This document shows positions 45,884 to 54,119 of a stretch of 64,000 bases of DNA, piece by piece. Each line of letters begins with the position of its first letter. Positions within the stretch are counted from its first letter, which is position 1. The notes beneath the pieces are model-generated. The model worked only from the letters and a program-made list of their open reading frames with translations. It ran no database searches and was not told where the DNA came from. The DNA comes from Martinezella multihospitum (GTDB taxonomy: Bacteria; Pseudomonadota; Alphaproteobacteria; Rhizobiales; Rhizobiaceae), in NCBI RefSeq assembly GCF_900094585.1, contig NZ_FMAG01000009.1, forward strand, positions 124,001 to 188,000, read 5' to 3'. A program made the translations under genes and the position numbers.

Positions 45884-45897
45884 AAAATTCCTATCGA
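45877..45897. promoter_or_regulatory. Perfect LysR-type palindrome upstream of fdsG
   Basis: TCGATAG-N7-CTATCGA spans the stop codon of the LysR gene. ATAG-N7-CTAT has the T-N11-A geometry of LysR-type binding sites and the same core as the OxyR site. It is the likely operator for the fds operon, 147 bp before fdsG. Confidence 0.6.
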
Positions 45898-46043
45898 GCG
45901 ACGGGACTGCCTTATTGATCCTTTGCCGTCTCCCTGCGAGCTTATTCTAGTGGCGTGTCGATCGCACGCCAGGAGGAAATGCCGCATGGGTCTTTTCCGA
46001 AGATTCGCCTTCGATCTTCGGAGCTGTGCGCGGGAGGCTGCTA

Positions 46044-46523
46044 ATGAGTTTGAATCAGGCCGCGGGCGATGTCGCAACCCGCGCCGGAACCATCATCGAT
46101 AGCATGAAATCGATGGAGGGACCGCTTTTGCCGATCCTGCACGGGATCCAGGAAGAATTCGGCTACGTGCCGCAGGATGCGTTGCCGCTGATCGCCAAGG
46201 CGCTGAACCTCTCACGCGCTGAAGTACACGGCGTCATGACCTTCTATCATGACTATCGCGATCATCCCGCCGGCCGCCATGTCCTGAAACTCTGTCGCGC
46301 CGAAGCCTGTCAGTCGATGGGCGGCGATGCACTTGCCGACCGCGTCAAGCGGCTGTTGGGCATCGATTTCCATCAGACGACGCTCGATGGTAGCGTCACG
46401 CTGGAGCCGGTCTACTGTCTCGGGCTTTGCGCCTGCGCGCCGGCGGCAATGCTGGATGGCGAACTCTATGGCCGTCTCGACGATGAGAGCGCGGACGACC
46501 TCGTGAAGGAGGCGCGCCAATGA
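46044..46523 (+). CDS. fdsG: NAD-dependent formate dehydrogenase gamma subunit
   Basis: A 159-residue NuoE-like subunit carrying one [2Fe-2S] cluster, with ligands Cys84, Cys89, Cys125 and Cys129 (LCRAEACQSMGG and YCLGLCACAP). It takes part in electron transfer to the NADH-forming FdsB subunit. The start at 46044 has GGGAGG seven bases upstream and shares bases with the end of a short upstream leader frame. It overlaps fdsB by four bases, so expression is coupled. Oxygen-tolerant FdsGBA enzymes are cytoplasmic, soluble and make NADH from formate. Confidence 0.95.
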   Translation: MSLNQAAGDVATRAGTIIDSMKSMEGPLLPILHGIQEEFGYVPQDALPLIAKALNLSRAEVHGVMTFYHDYRDHPAGRHVLKLCRAEACQSMGGDALADRVKRLLGIDFHQTTLDGSVTLEPVYCLGLCACAPAAMLDGELYGRLDDESADDLVKEARQ

Positions 46524-48076
46524 CGCTCACCATCTATATTCCTAGAGATGCCGCTGCCCTTTCGCTTGGTGCAGAAAAGGTGGCGAAATCGGTCGCGCAG
46601 GAAATCGCCAAACGCGGGCTGGATGCGCGCATCGTGCGCAATGGTTCGCGCGGCATGTTCTGGCTCGAGCCGCTGGTGGAAGTCGAGATCGACGGCAAGC
46701 GCATCGGATACGGGCCGGTAAAAGCCAAGGATGTGCCCGCACTCTTTGATGCCGGGCTCGTCGAAGGTGGCGAGCATCCGCTCTGTCTTGGGGAGGTCGA
46801 AAGCCTCCCATTCCTCAAAGAACAGACCCGCCTGACCTTCGCCCGCTGCGGCATCACCGATCCGCTTTCTTTGCAGGACTACGAAGCCCATGGCGGCCTC
46901 AAGGGGCTGCGCCGTGCCATCGGCATGGCGGCTGGCGACATCGTCAAGGAAGTGACCGATTCCGGTCTGCGCGGTCGTGGCGGTGCAGGCTTCCCGACCG
47001 GCATCAAGTGGAAGACGGTGCTCGATGCGCCGGGGACACGCAAATATATCGTCTGCAACGCGGACGAGGGCGATAGCGGCACCTTTGCCGACCGGATGAT
47101 CATGGAGGGTGACCCCTTTGTGCTGATCGAGGGCATGGCGATTGCAGGCCTCGCGACGGGTGCGACCAAGGGCTTCGTCTATACGCGCTCGGAATATCCG
47201 CATGCGATTGCCACCATGACGGAGGCGGTCGAAATCGCCCGCAGGGCCGGTCTTCTCGGCGCGTCCGTGCTTGGCTCCGGCAAGGCCTTCGACATGGAAA
47301 TCCGCACCGGCGCTGGCGCCTATGTCTGCGGCGAGGAAACGGCGCTGTTGAACAGCCTCGAGGGCAAACGCGGCATCGTGCGCGCCAAGCCGCCGCTGCC
47401 GGCGCATAAGGGTCTGTTCGGCTGTCCCACTGTCATCAACAACGTCATTTCACTCGCCTCTGTCCCCGTCATCATGGATAAGGGGGCCGCCTTCTACCGT
47501 GATTTCGGCATGGGCCGTTCGCGCGGCACCATCCCGCTGCAGATCGCCGGCAACGTTACATATGGCGGCCTTTACGAGACCGCCTTCGGCCTCTCGCTCG
47601 GCGATATCGTCGACAGGATCGGCGGCGGCACGGTGACGGGCCGGCCCGTCAAGGCAGTGCAGGTGGGTGGCCCGCTTGGCGCCTATTTCCCGCGTGCCTT
47701 GTTCGACACGCCTTTCGACTATGAAGCCTTCGCGGCCAAGGATGGCCTGATTGGCCATGCCGGCATCGTCGTCTTCGATGATACCGCCGACATGCTGAAG
47801 CAGGCGCGTTTCGCGATGGAGTTCTGCGCGGTCGAAAGTTGTGGCAAGTGCACGCCCTGCCGCATCGGTTCGACACGCGGCGTCGAAACGGCCGACAAGA
47901 TCGCGCAAGGGATCGAGCCGGAGAAGAACAGGGTGCTGCTCGCCGATCTTTGCAACACGATGAAGTTCGGCTCGCTCTGCGCACTCGGCGGCTTTACGCC
48001 GTATCCGGTGCTGAGCGCCATGACCCATTTCCCGGAGGACTTTTCTCCGGCTCCCTTGATTGAAGCGGCGGAGTAA
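46520..48076 (+). CDS. fdsB: NAD-dependent formate dehydrogenase beta subunit
   Basis: A 518-residue NuoF-like flavoprotein that reduces NAD+ with electrons from formate. An N-terminal domain of about 100 residues precedes the NuoF core. The core has GLRGRGGAGFPTGIKW, CNADEGDSGTFADRM for FMN/NADH, GAGAYVCGEETALLNSLEG, and the [4Fe-4S] cysteines of ESCGKCTPCRIGS with a later Cys in LCNTMKFGSLC. Its ATG overlaps the fdsG stop, and fdsA follows by 5 bp. Confidence 0.95.
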   Translation: MTLTIYIPRDAAALSLGAEKVAKSVAQEIAKRGLDARIVRNGSRGMFWLEPLVEVEIDGKRIGYGPVKAKDVPALFDAGLVEGGEHPLCLGEVESLPFLKEQTRLTFARCGITDPLSLQDYEAHGGLKGLRRAIGMAAGDIVKEVTDSGLRGRGGAGFPTGIKWKTVLDAPGTRKYIVCNADEGDSGTFADRMIMEGDPFVLIEGMAIAGLATGATKGFVYTRSEYPHAIATMTEAVEIARRAGLLGASVLGSGKAFDMEIRTGAGAYVCGEETALLNSLEGKRGIVRAKPPLPAHKGLFGCPTVINNVISLASVPVIMDKGAAFYRDFGMGRSRGTIPLQIAGNVTYGGLYETAFGLSLGDIVDRIGGGTVTGRPVKAVQVGGPLGAYFPRALFDTPFDYEAFAAKDGLIGHAGIVVFDDTADMLKQARFAMEFCAVESCGKCTPCRIGSTRGVETADKIAQGIEPEKNRVLLADLCNTMKFGSLCALGGFTPYPVLSAMTHFPEDFSPAPLIEAAE

Positions 48077-48081
48077 GATCC

Positions 48082-50961
48082 ATGTCCCTCGTTCCAGAAA
48101 TCGATTACGGCACGCCTGCCTCTACCTCCGAAACCATGGTGACGCTGACCATCGACGGTCGCCAGATCACGGTGCCCGAGGGCACGTCGATCATGCGCGC
48201 CTCGATGGAAGCAGGCATTCAGGTGCCGAAGCTCTGTGCCACCGACATGGTCGATGCTTTCGGCTCCTGCCGCCTCTGTCTCGTGGAGATCGAAGGTCGC
48301 AACGGTACACCGGCCTCGTGCACGACGCCGGTTGCCTCCGGCATCGTCGTTCACACGCAGACTGGCCGGCTGAAGAATATCCGCCGCGGCGTGATGGAGC
48401 TCTATATCTCCGACCATCCGCTCGACTGTCTGACCTGTGCCGCCAATGGCGATTGCGAGCTGCAGGACATGGCGGGCGCCGTCGGCCTGCGCGATGTGCG
48501 CTATGGCTATGAGGGCGACAACCACCTCAAGGCGCGCAACAACGGCGACATCAATCTGAAGTGGATGCCGAAGGACGAGTCGAACCCTTATTTCACCTAC
48601 GATCCTTCAAAGTGCATCGTCTGCTCGCGCTGCGTGCGCGCCTGCGAGGAAGTGCAGGGTACGTTCGCGCTGACCATCGAGGGCCGCGGTTTCGGCTCGC
48701 GCGTCTCGCCGGGCATGCATGAGCATTTCATCGATTCGGAATGCGTCTCCTGCGGCGCCTGCGTGCAGGCCTGCCCGACGGCGACACTGACCGAGAAGTC
48801 CGTGATCTCCATCGGTCAGCCGGAGCACTCCGTCGTCACCACCTGTGCCTATTGCGGCGTCGGCTGCTCCTTCAAGGCGGAGATGCGCGGCGAAGAGCTG
48901 GTGCGCATGGTGCCGTGGAAGGACGGCCAGGCCAATCGCGGCCATTCCTGCGTCAAGGGCCGTTTCGCCTATGGCTATTCGACCCACAAGGACCGCATCC
49001 TCAACCCGATGGTCCGCGAGAAGGTCAGCGATCCCTGGCGCGAAGTGACCTGGGACGAGGCCTTTGCCCATATCGCCACCGAATTCAAGCGGCTGCAATA
49101 TCAGTATGGCCGCGATTCCATCGGCGGCATCACCTCGTCGCGCTGCACCAATGAAGAAACCTATCTCGTGCAGAAGCTGGTGCGCGCCGGCTTTGGCAAC
49201 AACAATGTCGATACCTGCGCCCGCGTCTGCCATTCTCCCACAGGCTATGGCCTCGGCCAGGCCTTCGGCACCTCGGCCGGTACGCAGAATTTCGACAGCG
49301 TCGAGCATACCGACGTCGTCATCGTCATCGGCGCCAACCCGACGGATGGTCACCCGGTCTTCGGGTCGCGCCTGAAGAAGCGGCTGCGCCAGGGCGCCAA
49401 GCTCATCGTCATCGACCCGCGCCGCATCGACCTGGTGCGCACGCCGCATGTGGAAGCCAGCTATCATCTGCCACTGAAGCCCGGTACCAACGTCGCCATG
49501 ATGACGGCACTGGCTCATGTGATCGTCACCGAAGGCCTGTTCGACGAGAAATTCATCCGCGAGCGCTGCGACTGGTCCGAATTCGAGGATTGGGCCGCCT
49601 TCGTTTCCGAGCCGCAGCACAGCCCGGAAGAAACGGAAAAGTATACCGGCGTTTCTCCCGAGCTCGTGCGGGGCGCCGCCCGTCTCTTTGCGAAGGGCGG
49701 CAATGGCGCGATCTATTATGGCCTCGGCGTTACCGAGCACAGCCAGGGCTCTACCACGGTCATGGCGATCGCCAACCTTGCCATGGTCACGGGCAATATC
49801 GGCCGTCCGGGTGTCGGCGTGAACCCTCTGCGCGGCCAGAACAACGTGCAGGGCTCCTGCGACATGGGCTCCTTCCCGCACGAGCTGCCGGGCTATCGCC
49901 ACATCTCCGACGATGCGACCCGCGATATCTTCGAAAAGCTCTGGGGCGTGAAGCTCAACAACGAGCCGGGCCTGCGCATCCCGAACATGCTGGATGCCGC
50001 CGTCGAGGGCACGTTCAAGGGCATCTACATCCAGGGCGAGGATATCCTTCAGTCCGATCCGGATACCAAGCATGTCGCCGCCGGCCTTGCCGCGATGGAA
50101 TGCGTCGTCGTCCATGATCTCTTCCTGAACGAGACGGCCAACTACGCGCATGTCTTCCTGCCCGGTTCGACCTTCCTCGAAAAGGACGGCACCTTCACCA
50201 ATGCCGAACGCCGCATCAATCGCGTGCGCAAGGTCATGACCCCGCGCAACGGCTATGCCGACTGGGAAGTGACGCAGAAGATGGCGCAGGCCATGGGGCT
50301 TGGCTGGAACTACGCGCATCCCTCCGAGATCATGGACGAGATTGCCGCGACGACGCCGAGCTTCGCGCTCGTTTCCTACGACTATCTGGAGAAGATGGGC
50401 TCGGTGCAATGGCCCTGCAACGAGAAGACGCCGCTCGGCTCGCCGATCATGCATGTCGACGGCTTCGTGCGCGGCAAGGGCAAGTTCATCCGCACGGAAT
50501 ATGTGCCGACGGATGAACGCACCGGCCCGCGCTTCCCGCTGCTGCTCACGACCGGGCGCATCCTCAGCCAGTATAATGTCGGCGCCCAGACGCGACGCAC
50601 GGAGAATGTCGTCTGGCATGCGGAGGATCGCCTTGAAATCCATCCGCACGACGCGGAACAGCGCGGCATCCGCGAAGGCGACTGGGTCAGGCTCAGCAGC
50701 CGTTCCGGCGACACGACGCTTCGGGCACTGATTACCGACCGTGTCGCCCCCGGCGTCGTCTACACGACCTTCCACCATCCGGACACGCAGGCGAACGTCA
50801 TCACCACCGATTACACCGACTGGGCGACGAACTGCCCGGAATACAAGGTGACGGCCGTGCAGGTCTCGCCGTCGAACGGTCCGTCGCAGTGGCAGGTGGA
50901 TTACGACGAGCAGGCCCGGCAGTCGCGTCGTATCGCCGGGAAAATGGAGGCTGCGGAGTGA
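48082..50961 (+). CDS. fdsA: Formate dehydrogenase alpha subunit (molybdopterin, cysteine type)
   Basis: A 959-residue catalytic subunit. The N-terminal ferredoxin domain has a [2Fe-2S] set (Cys52, Cys63, Cys66, Cys80) and the His112/Cys116/Cys119/Cys125 [4Fe-4S] set. Two classical [4Fe-4S] clusters follow (Cys178-181-184-188 and Cys221-224-227-231), then a fourth [4Fe-4S] set in CAYCGVGC with Cys290. The molybdenum or tungsten ligand is Cys383 with His384 (ARVCHSPT). It is a cysteine enzyme, so no selenocysteine is needed. It oxidises formate to CO2. A 47-bp-arm palindromic repeat lies between this gene and fdhD. Confidence 0.96.
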   Translation: MSLVPEIDYGTPASTSETMVTLTIDGRQITVPEGTSIMRASMEAGIQVPKLCATDMVDAFGSCRLCLVEIEGRNGTPASCTTPVASGIVVHTQTGRLKNIRRGVMELYISDHPLDCLTCAANGDCELQDMAGAVGLRDVRYGYEGDNHLKARNNGDINLKWMPKDESNPYFTYDPSKCIVCSRCVRACEEVQGTFALTIEGRGFGSRVSPGMHEHFIDSECVSCGACVQACPTATLTEKSVISIGQPEHSVVTTCAYCGVGCSFKAEMRGEELVRMVPWKDGQANRGHSCVKGRFAYGYSTHKDRILNPMVREKVSDPWREVTWDEAFAHIATEFKRLQYQYGRDSIGGITSSRCTNEETYLVQKLVRAGFGNNNVDTCARVCHSPTGYGLGQAFGTSAGTQNFDSVEHTDVVIVIGANPTDGHPVFGSRLKKRLRQGAKLIVIDPRRIDLVRTPHVEASYHLPLKPGTNVAMMTALAHVIVTEGLFDEKFIRERCDWSEFEDWAAFVSEPQHSPEETEKYTGVSPELVRGAARLFAKGGNGAIYYGLGVTEHSQGSTTVMAIANLAMVTGNIGRPGVGVNPLRGQNNVQGSCDMGSFPHELPGYRHISDDATRDIFEKLWGVKLNNEPGLRIPNMLDAAVEGTFKGIYIQGEDILQSDPDTKHVAAGLAAMECVVVHDLFLNETANYAHVFLPGSTFLEKDGTFTNAERRINRVRKVMTPRNGYADWEVTQKMAQAMGLGWNYAHPSEIMDEIAATTPSFALVSYDYLEKMGSVQWPCNEKTPLGSPIMHVDGFVRGKGKFIRTEYVPTDERTGPRFPLLLTTGRILSQYNVGAQTRRTENVVWHAEDRLEIHPHDAEQRGIREGDWVRLSSRSGDTTLRALITDRVAPGVVYTTFHHPDTQANVITTDYTDWATNCPEYKVTAVQVSPSNGPSQWQVDYDEQARQSRRIAGKMEAAE

Positions 50962-50980
50962 GCCGGAGTGTGGGGAAACA

Positions 50981-51171
50981 TACCCCCCTCTGTCGCTTTC
51001 GCGACATCTCCCCCACAAGGGGGGAGATTGTTGGGAGTTTGCCGGTTGTTACTGGCGAGACAATAGGCAGTGATTTCAGCAGACTGGATGTTCGCTTGAG
51101 GCAAGAGAGTGCTGCGCGTTACCTATCTCCCCCCTTGTGGGGGAGATGTCACGAAGTGACAGAGGGGGGTA
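50981..51171. repeat. Palindromic repeat (MITE-like) between fdsA and fdhD
   Basis: Arms of about 47 bp at 50981-51028 and 51125-51171 are near-perfect inverted copies. The left begins TACCCCCCTCTGTCGC and the right ends GACAGAGGGGGGTA, with small differences in the CGCGA segment. They flank a 96-bp centre with no gene. The C-run, TCTCCCCCACAAGGGGGGAGA core is a sequence I remember as a very common rhizobial intergenic element. It lies inside the formate operon. Confidence 0.85.
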
Positions 51172-51190
51172 TTCCACGCCCCGTCCGACA

Positions 51191-52018
51191 ATGACCAAAT
51201 TCACGCCCACCACCACCGTCCCCGAAACCGCCCGCCGCAACGGCCTGGTGCGGTCCGGCTCCCGCATCGTTCCCGAGGAAGTGCCGATCGCTTTTTCCTA
51301 TGGCGGCACGTCGCATGCGGTCATGATGGGGACACCCGCAGATATCGAGGATTTCGCCGTAGGCTTCAGCCTCACCGAAGGCATCATCACCGATATGAAT
51401 GAGATTGCAGCGATCGAGCCGATCGAAGACGAGCAGGGGATCGATGTGCAGATCACCCTGGTCGACGATGCGGCGGACGCGCTGCGGCTGCGTCGTCGTC
51501 ATATGGCCGGGCCGGTCGGCTGCGGTCTGTGCGGCATCGAATCGATCGAGCAGGCCGTGCGCAAGGTGCCTGACGTTTCCCAGGTCGGGCTGACGCTGAC
51601 GCACAAGGACATCGTTCGCGCTGTCGCACTTCTCAATGAGGCCCAGCCGCTGCATCGCGAGACGCGTGCCGTTCATGGCGCGGGCTTTTACATTCCGTCC
51701 GAGGGATTGCTTGCCGTGCGCGAGGATGTCGGCCGGCACAATGCGCTGGACAAGCTCTGCGGAGCGGTCATCCGGTCCGGCCACAACGGCTCGGAAGGTG
51801 TGGTGGCCGTCACCAGCAGACTATCCGTCGAGATGGTGCAGAAGGCCGCCATCTTGGGCAGTTCTGTCCTTGTCGCCATCTCCGCGCCGACGGCGCTTGC
51901 CATCCGTACGGCCGATGAGGCCGGCATGACGCTGGTTGCGCTGGTGCGCGGCGACGATTTCGAGATTTTCACCCATCCGCATCGCATCATCACGGGGAGC
52001 ATCGCCGATGTCGCCTGA
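51191..52018 (+). CDS. fdhD: Sulfurtransferase/maturation protein FdhD
   Basis: Formate dehydrogenase accessory protein (FdsC in this operon type) that delivers sulfur to the molybdenum cofactor of FdsA. The ATG at 51191 gives 275 residues and matches family N-termini (MTKFTPTTTVPETARRNGLVRSGSRIVPEEVPIAFSYGGTSH). The frame also runs upstream into the palindromic repeat, to a GTG at 51137. Hallmarks are FAVGFSLTEGI, the essential CGLCGIES cysteine pair and REDVGRHNALDKLCG. No ribosome site is visible close to 51191. It overlaps fdsD by 11 bp. Confidence 0.93.
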   Translation: MTKFTPTTTVPETARRNGLVRSGSRIVPEEVPIAFSYGGTSHAVMMGTPADIEDFAVGFSLTEGIITDMNEIAAIEPIEDEQGIDVQITLVDDAADALRLRRRHMAGPVGCGLCGIESIEQAVRKVPDVSQVGLTLTHKDIVRAVALLNEAQPLHRETRAVHGAGFYIPSEGLLAVREDVGRHNALDKLCGAVIRSGHNGSEGVVAVTSRLSVEMVQKAAILGSSVLVAISAPTALAIRTADEAGMTLVALVRGDDFEIFTHPHRIITGSIADVA

Positions 52019-52274
52019 CGAAACGCCGCACGGCAAGACCGAAACCAAGCTTATCTATATGGCGAACCAGATCGCCACCTTCTTCAAGACGCAGCCGGCA
52101 AACGAAGCGGTACAAGGGGTTGCCACGCACATCAACAAATTCTGGGAGCCGCGCATGCGTCGCCAGCTTTTCATGATCATCGATCATGGAGACAGTGGGC
52201 TGAACCCTTTGGTCTTGGAGGCGGCCTCGCTGATCCACAGGCCGGCGCCGGTCGAGGATGTTAAGTCGGCTTAA
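52008..52274 (+). CDS. fdsD: Formate dehydrogenase delta subunit
   Basis: An 88-residue protein whose core LIYMANQIATFFKTQPANEAVQGVATHINKFWEPRMRRQLFMIIDHG matches FdsD. FdsD is a small subunit or assembly factor of NAD-dependent formate dehydrogenases. The ATG at 52008 overlaps the fdhD 3' end by 11 bp in another frame. It is the last gene of the enzyme part, 106 bp ahead of an MFS transporter. Confidence 0.93.
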   Translation: MSPDETPHGKTETKLIYMANQIATFFKTQPANEAVQGVATHINKFWEPRMRRQLFMIIDHGDSGLNPLVLEAASLIHRPAPVEDVKSA

Positions 52275-52380
52275 TACTAGCATTGATAGTGCATTGGGAT
52301 GGGGAGTGGAGGCTTCATCCTCGAATGCGATTCCTGTCGAGTGAATGGGTGCCGGTCTTCGAAACAAGGAGGAGTTGTTC

Positions 52381-54042
52381 ATGACGGCTGCGGATACCAA
52401 TATTTCCCAAGGTGCGACAACGGCGGGCCTGCTCGATCGTGAGCGCATCATTGCCAAGCCGGGCTTCAACCGGTGGCTGGTGCCGCCGGCGGCATTGGCG
52501 ATCCATCTCTGCATCGGCATGGCTTATGGATTCAGTGTCTTCTGGCTGCCGCTCTCCAAGGCGCTCGGCACCCCGACGCCGGCTCCGGCCGAATGCGCTA
52601 GCCTCAATCTTCTCACTGCCCTGTTCACGACGAGCTGCGATTGGCGCGTCAGCGATCTCGGCTGGATCTATACGCTCTTCTTCGTGCTGCTCGGCTCTTC
52701 TGCTGCCATCTGGGGTGGGTGGCTCGAGAAGGTCGGGCCGCGCAAGGCCGGCGTGGTTGCTGCCTGCTGCTGGTGCGGCGGCATCCTGATTGCGGCGATC
52801 GGCGTCATCTTCCACCAGCTCTGGATCATGTGGATCGGCGCCGGCGTCATCGGCGGTATCGGTCTCGGTCTCGGCTATATTTCGCCCGTGTCGACGCTGA
52901 TCAAATGGTTTCCGGACCGGCGCGGCATGGCGACCGGCATGGCGATCATGGGCTTCGGCGGCGGCGCGATGATCGGAGCGCCGCTCGCGAGCCTGCTGAT
53001 GAACCACTTTCGAACGGATGGCTCTGTCGGCGTCTGGCAGACCTTCATCGTCATGGCGGCGATCTATTTCGTCTTCATGATGGGCGGGGCCTTCGGCTAT
53101 CGCCTGCCGCCCGCCGGCTGGCGTCCCGAGGGCTGGACGGCCCCTGCCGCCAAGAGCTCGATGATCACCACCAAGCATGTGCACCTTCGCGATGCTCACA
53201 AGACCCCGCAGTTCTGGCTCATCTGGGCGGTATTGTGCCTCAACGTCTCGGCCGGCATCGGCGTCATCGGCATGGCCTCGCCCATGCTGCAGGAGATTTT
53301 CGGCGGAGCATTGATCGGCTTGCCGGATCTGAAATTCGCCGATCTCAGCAAGGATCAGATCGCGACAGTCGCGGCGATTGCCGCCGGCTTTGCCGGCTTG
53401 CTGTCGCTCTTCAACATCGGCGGGCGCTTCTTCTGGGCGTCGTTATCCGACAGGATCGGCCGCAAGAACACCTACTATTGCTTCTTTGTCATCGGCATTG
53501 CGCTCTATGTCCTGGCTCCCTGGGCGGCAGGCATCCATAGCAAGATGTTGTTCGTGGGTGCGCTTTGCATCATCCTGTCGATGTATGGCGGTGGTTTTGC
53601 CACGGTTCCCGCCTATCTCGCCGATATCTTCGGCACGCAGTTCGTCGGCGCGATCCATGGCCGGCTGCTGACGGCCTGGGCGACCGCCGGCATCATCGGG
53701 CCTGTCGTGGTCAACTATATCCGCGAGGCGCAGAAGGCAGCTGGCGTCGAAGGTGCACAGCTCTACACCTTCACCATGTATATTCTCGCGGGCATGCTGG
53801 CGCTGGGCTTGATTGCCAATTCGCTGGTCAAGCCGCTCTCGGACAAATGGTTCATGTCGGATGAAGAGGTGGCGGCGCTGCAGGCAAAGACGGCTGCCGC
53901 CAATGCAGGCCCCACCGGCTCCTTCGGCATCGGCACGGGCGGTTTCGACGGCAAGGCATTGGTCGCCTGGGCGCTGGTCGGCATTCCGCTGCTCTGGGGT
54001 GTGTGGGTGACGATCAAGAGCACTTACGCCCTGTTCGGCTGA
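52381..54042 (+). CDS. MFS transporter, oxalate/formate antiporter (OFA) family
   Basis: A 553-residue twelve-helix MFS transporter. ATG 52381 has an AGGAGG Shine-Dalgarno site seven bases upstream. OFA-family traits are the N-terminal WLVPPAALAIHLCIGMAYGFSVFWLPLSKALG, the long first periplasmic loop containing CASLNLLTALFTTSCDW and the GYISPVSTLIKWFPDRRGMATGMAIMGFGGGAMIGAPLA segment. Being placed directly behind the formate dehydrogenase genes, it likely moves formate or oxalate. A role in formate uptake is inferred from position. Confidence 0.9.
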   Translation: MTAADTNISQGATTAGLLDRERIIAKPGFNRWLVPPAALAIHLCIGMAYGFSVFWLPLSKALGTPTPAPAECASLNLLTALFTTSCDWRVSDLGWIYTLFFVLLGSSAAIWGGWLEKVGPRKAGVVAACCWCGGILIAAIGVIFHQLWIMWIGAGVIGGIGLGLGYISPVSTLIKWFPDRRGMATGMAIMGFGGGAMIGAPLASLLMNHFRTDGSVGVWQTFIVMAAIYFVFMMGGAFGYRLPPAGWRPEGWTAPAAKSSMITTKHVHLRDAHKTPQFWLIWAVLCLNVSAGIGVIGMASPMLQEIFGGALIGLPDLKFADLSKDQIATVAAIAAGFAGLLSLFNIGGRFFWASLSDRIGRKNTYYCFFVIGIALYVLAPWAAGIHSKMLFVGALCIILSMYGGGFATVPAYLADIFGTQFVGAIHGRLLTAWATAGIIGPVVVNYIREAQKAAGVEGAQLYTFTMYILAGMLALGLIANSLVKPLSDKWFMSDEEVAALQAKTAAANAGPTGSFGIGTGGFDGKALVAWALVGIPLLWGVWVTIKSTYALFG

Positions 54043-54067
54043 ACGACGATATCCTCCAAAAAACGAA

Positions 54068-54096
54068 GAGGCCGCCCCGAGTTTCGGAGCGGCCTC
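54068..54096. terminator. Terminator between the MFS gene and the chemoreceptor
   Basis: GAGGCCGC at 54068-54075 pairs with GCGGCCTC at 54089-54096, with an inner CCG/CGG pair, followed by CTGCTTTTC. Preceded by AAAAAACG on the plus strand, it can serve both convergent genes. Confidence 0.75.
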
Positions 54097-54119
54097 CTGC
54101 TTTTCAGCAAGTTTGGCGA

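Noticed and set aside
50981..51171. CRISPR or insertion sequence suspected from the long inverted arms
   Set aside because: There are only two arms in inverted orientation with a 96-bp centre and no transposase frame, so it is a non-coding palindromic element.
51137..51190. Longer FdhD starting at GTG 51137
   Set aside because: The extra residues are encoded by the palindromic repeat and do not match FdhD N-termini. ATG 51191 fits the family, although its ribosome site is weak, so the alternative is noted in the findings.
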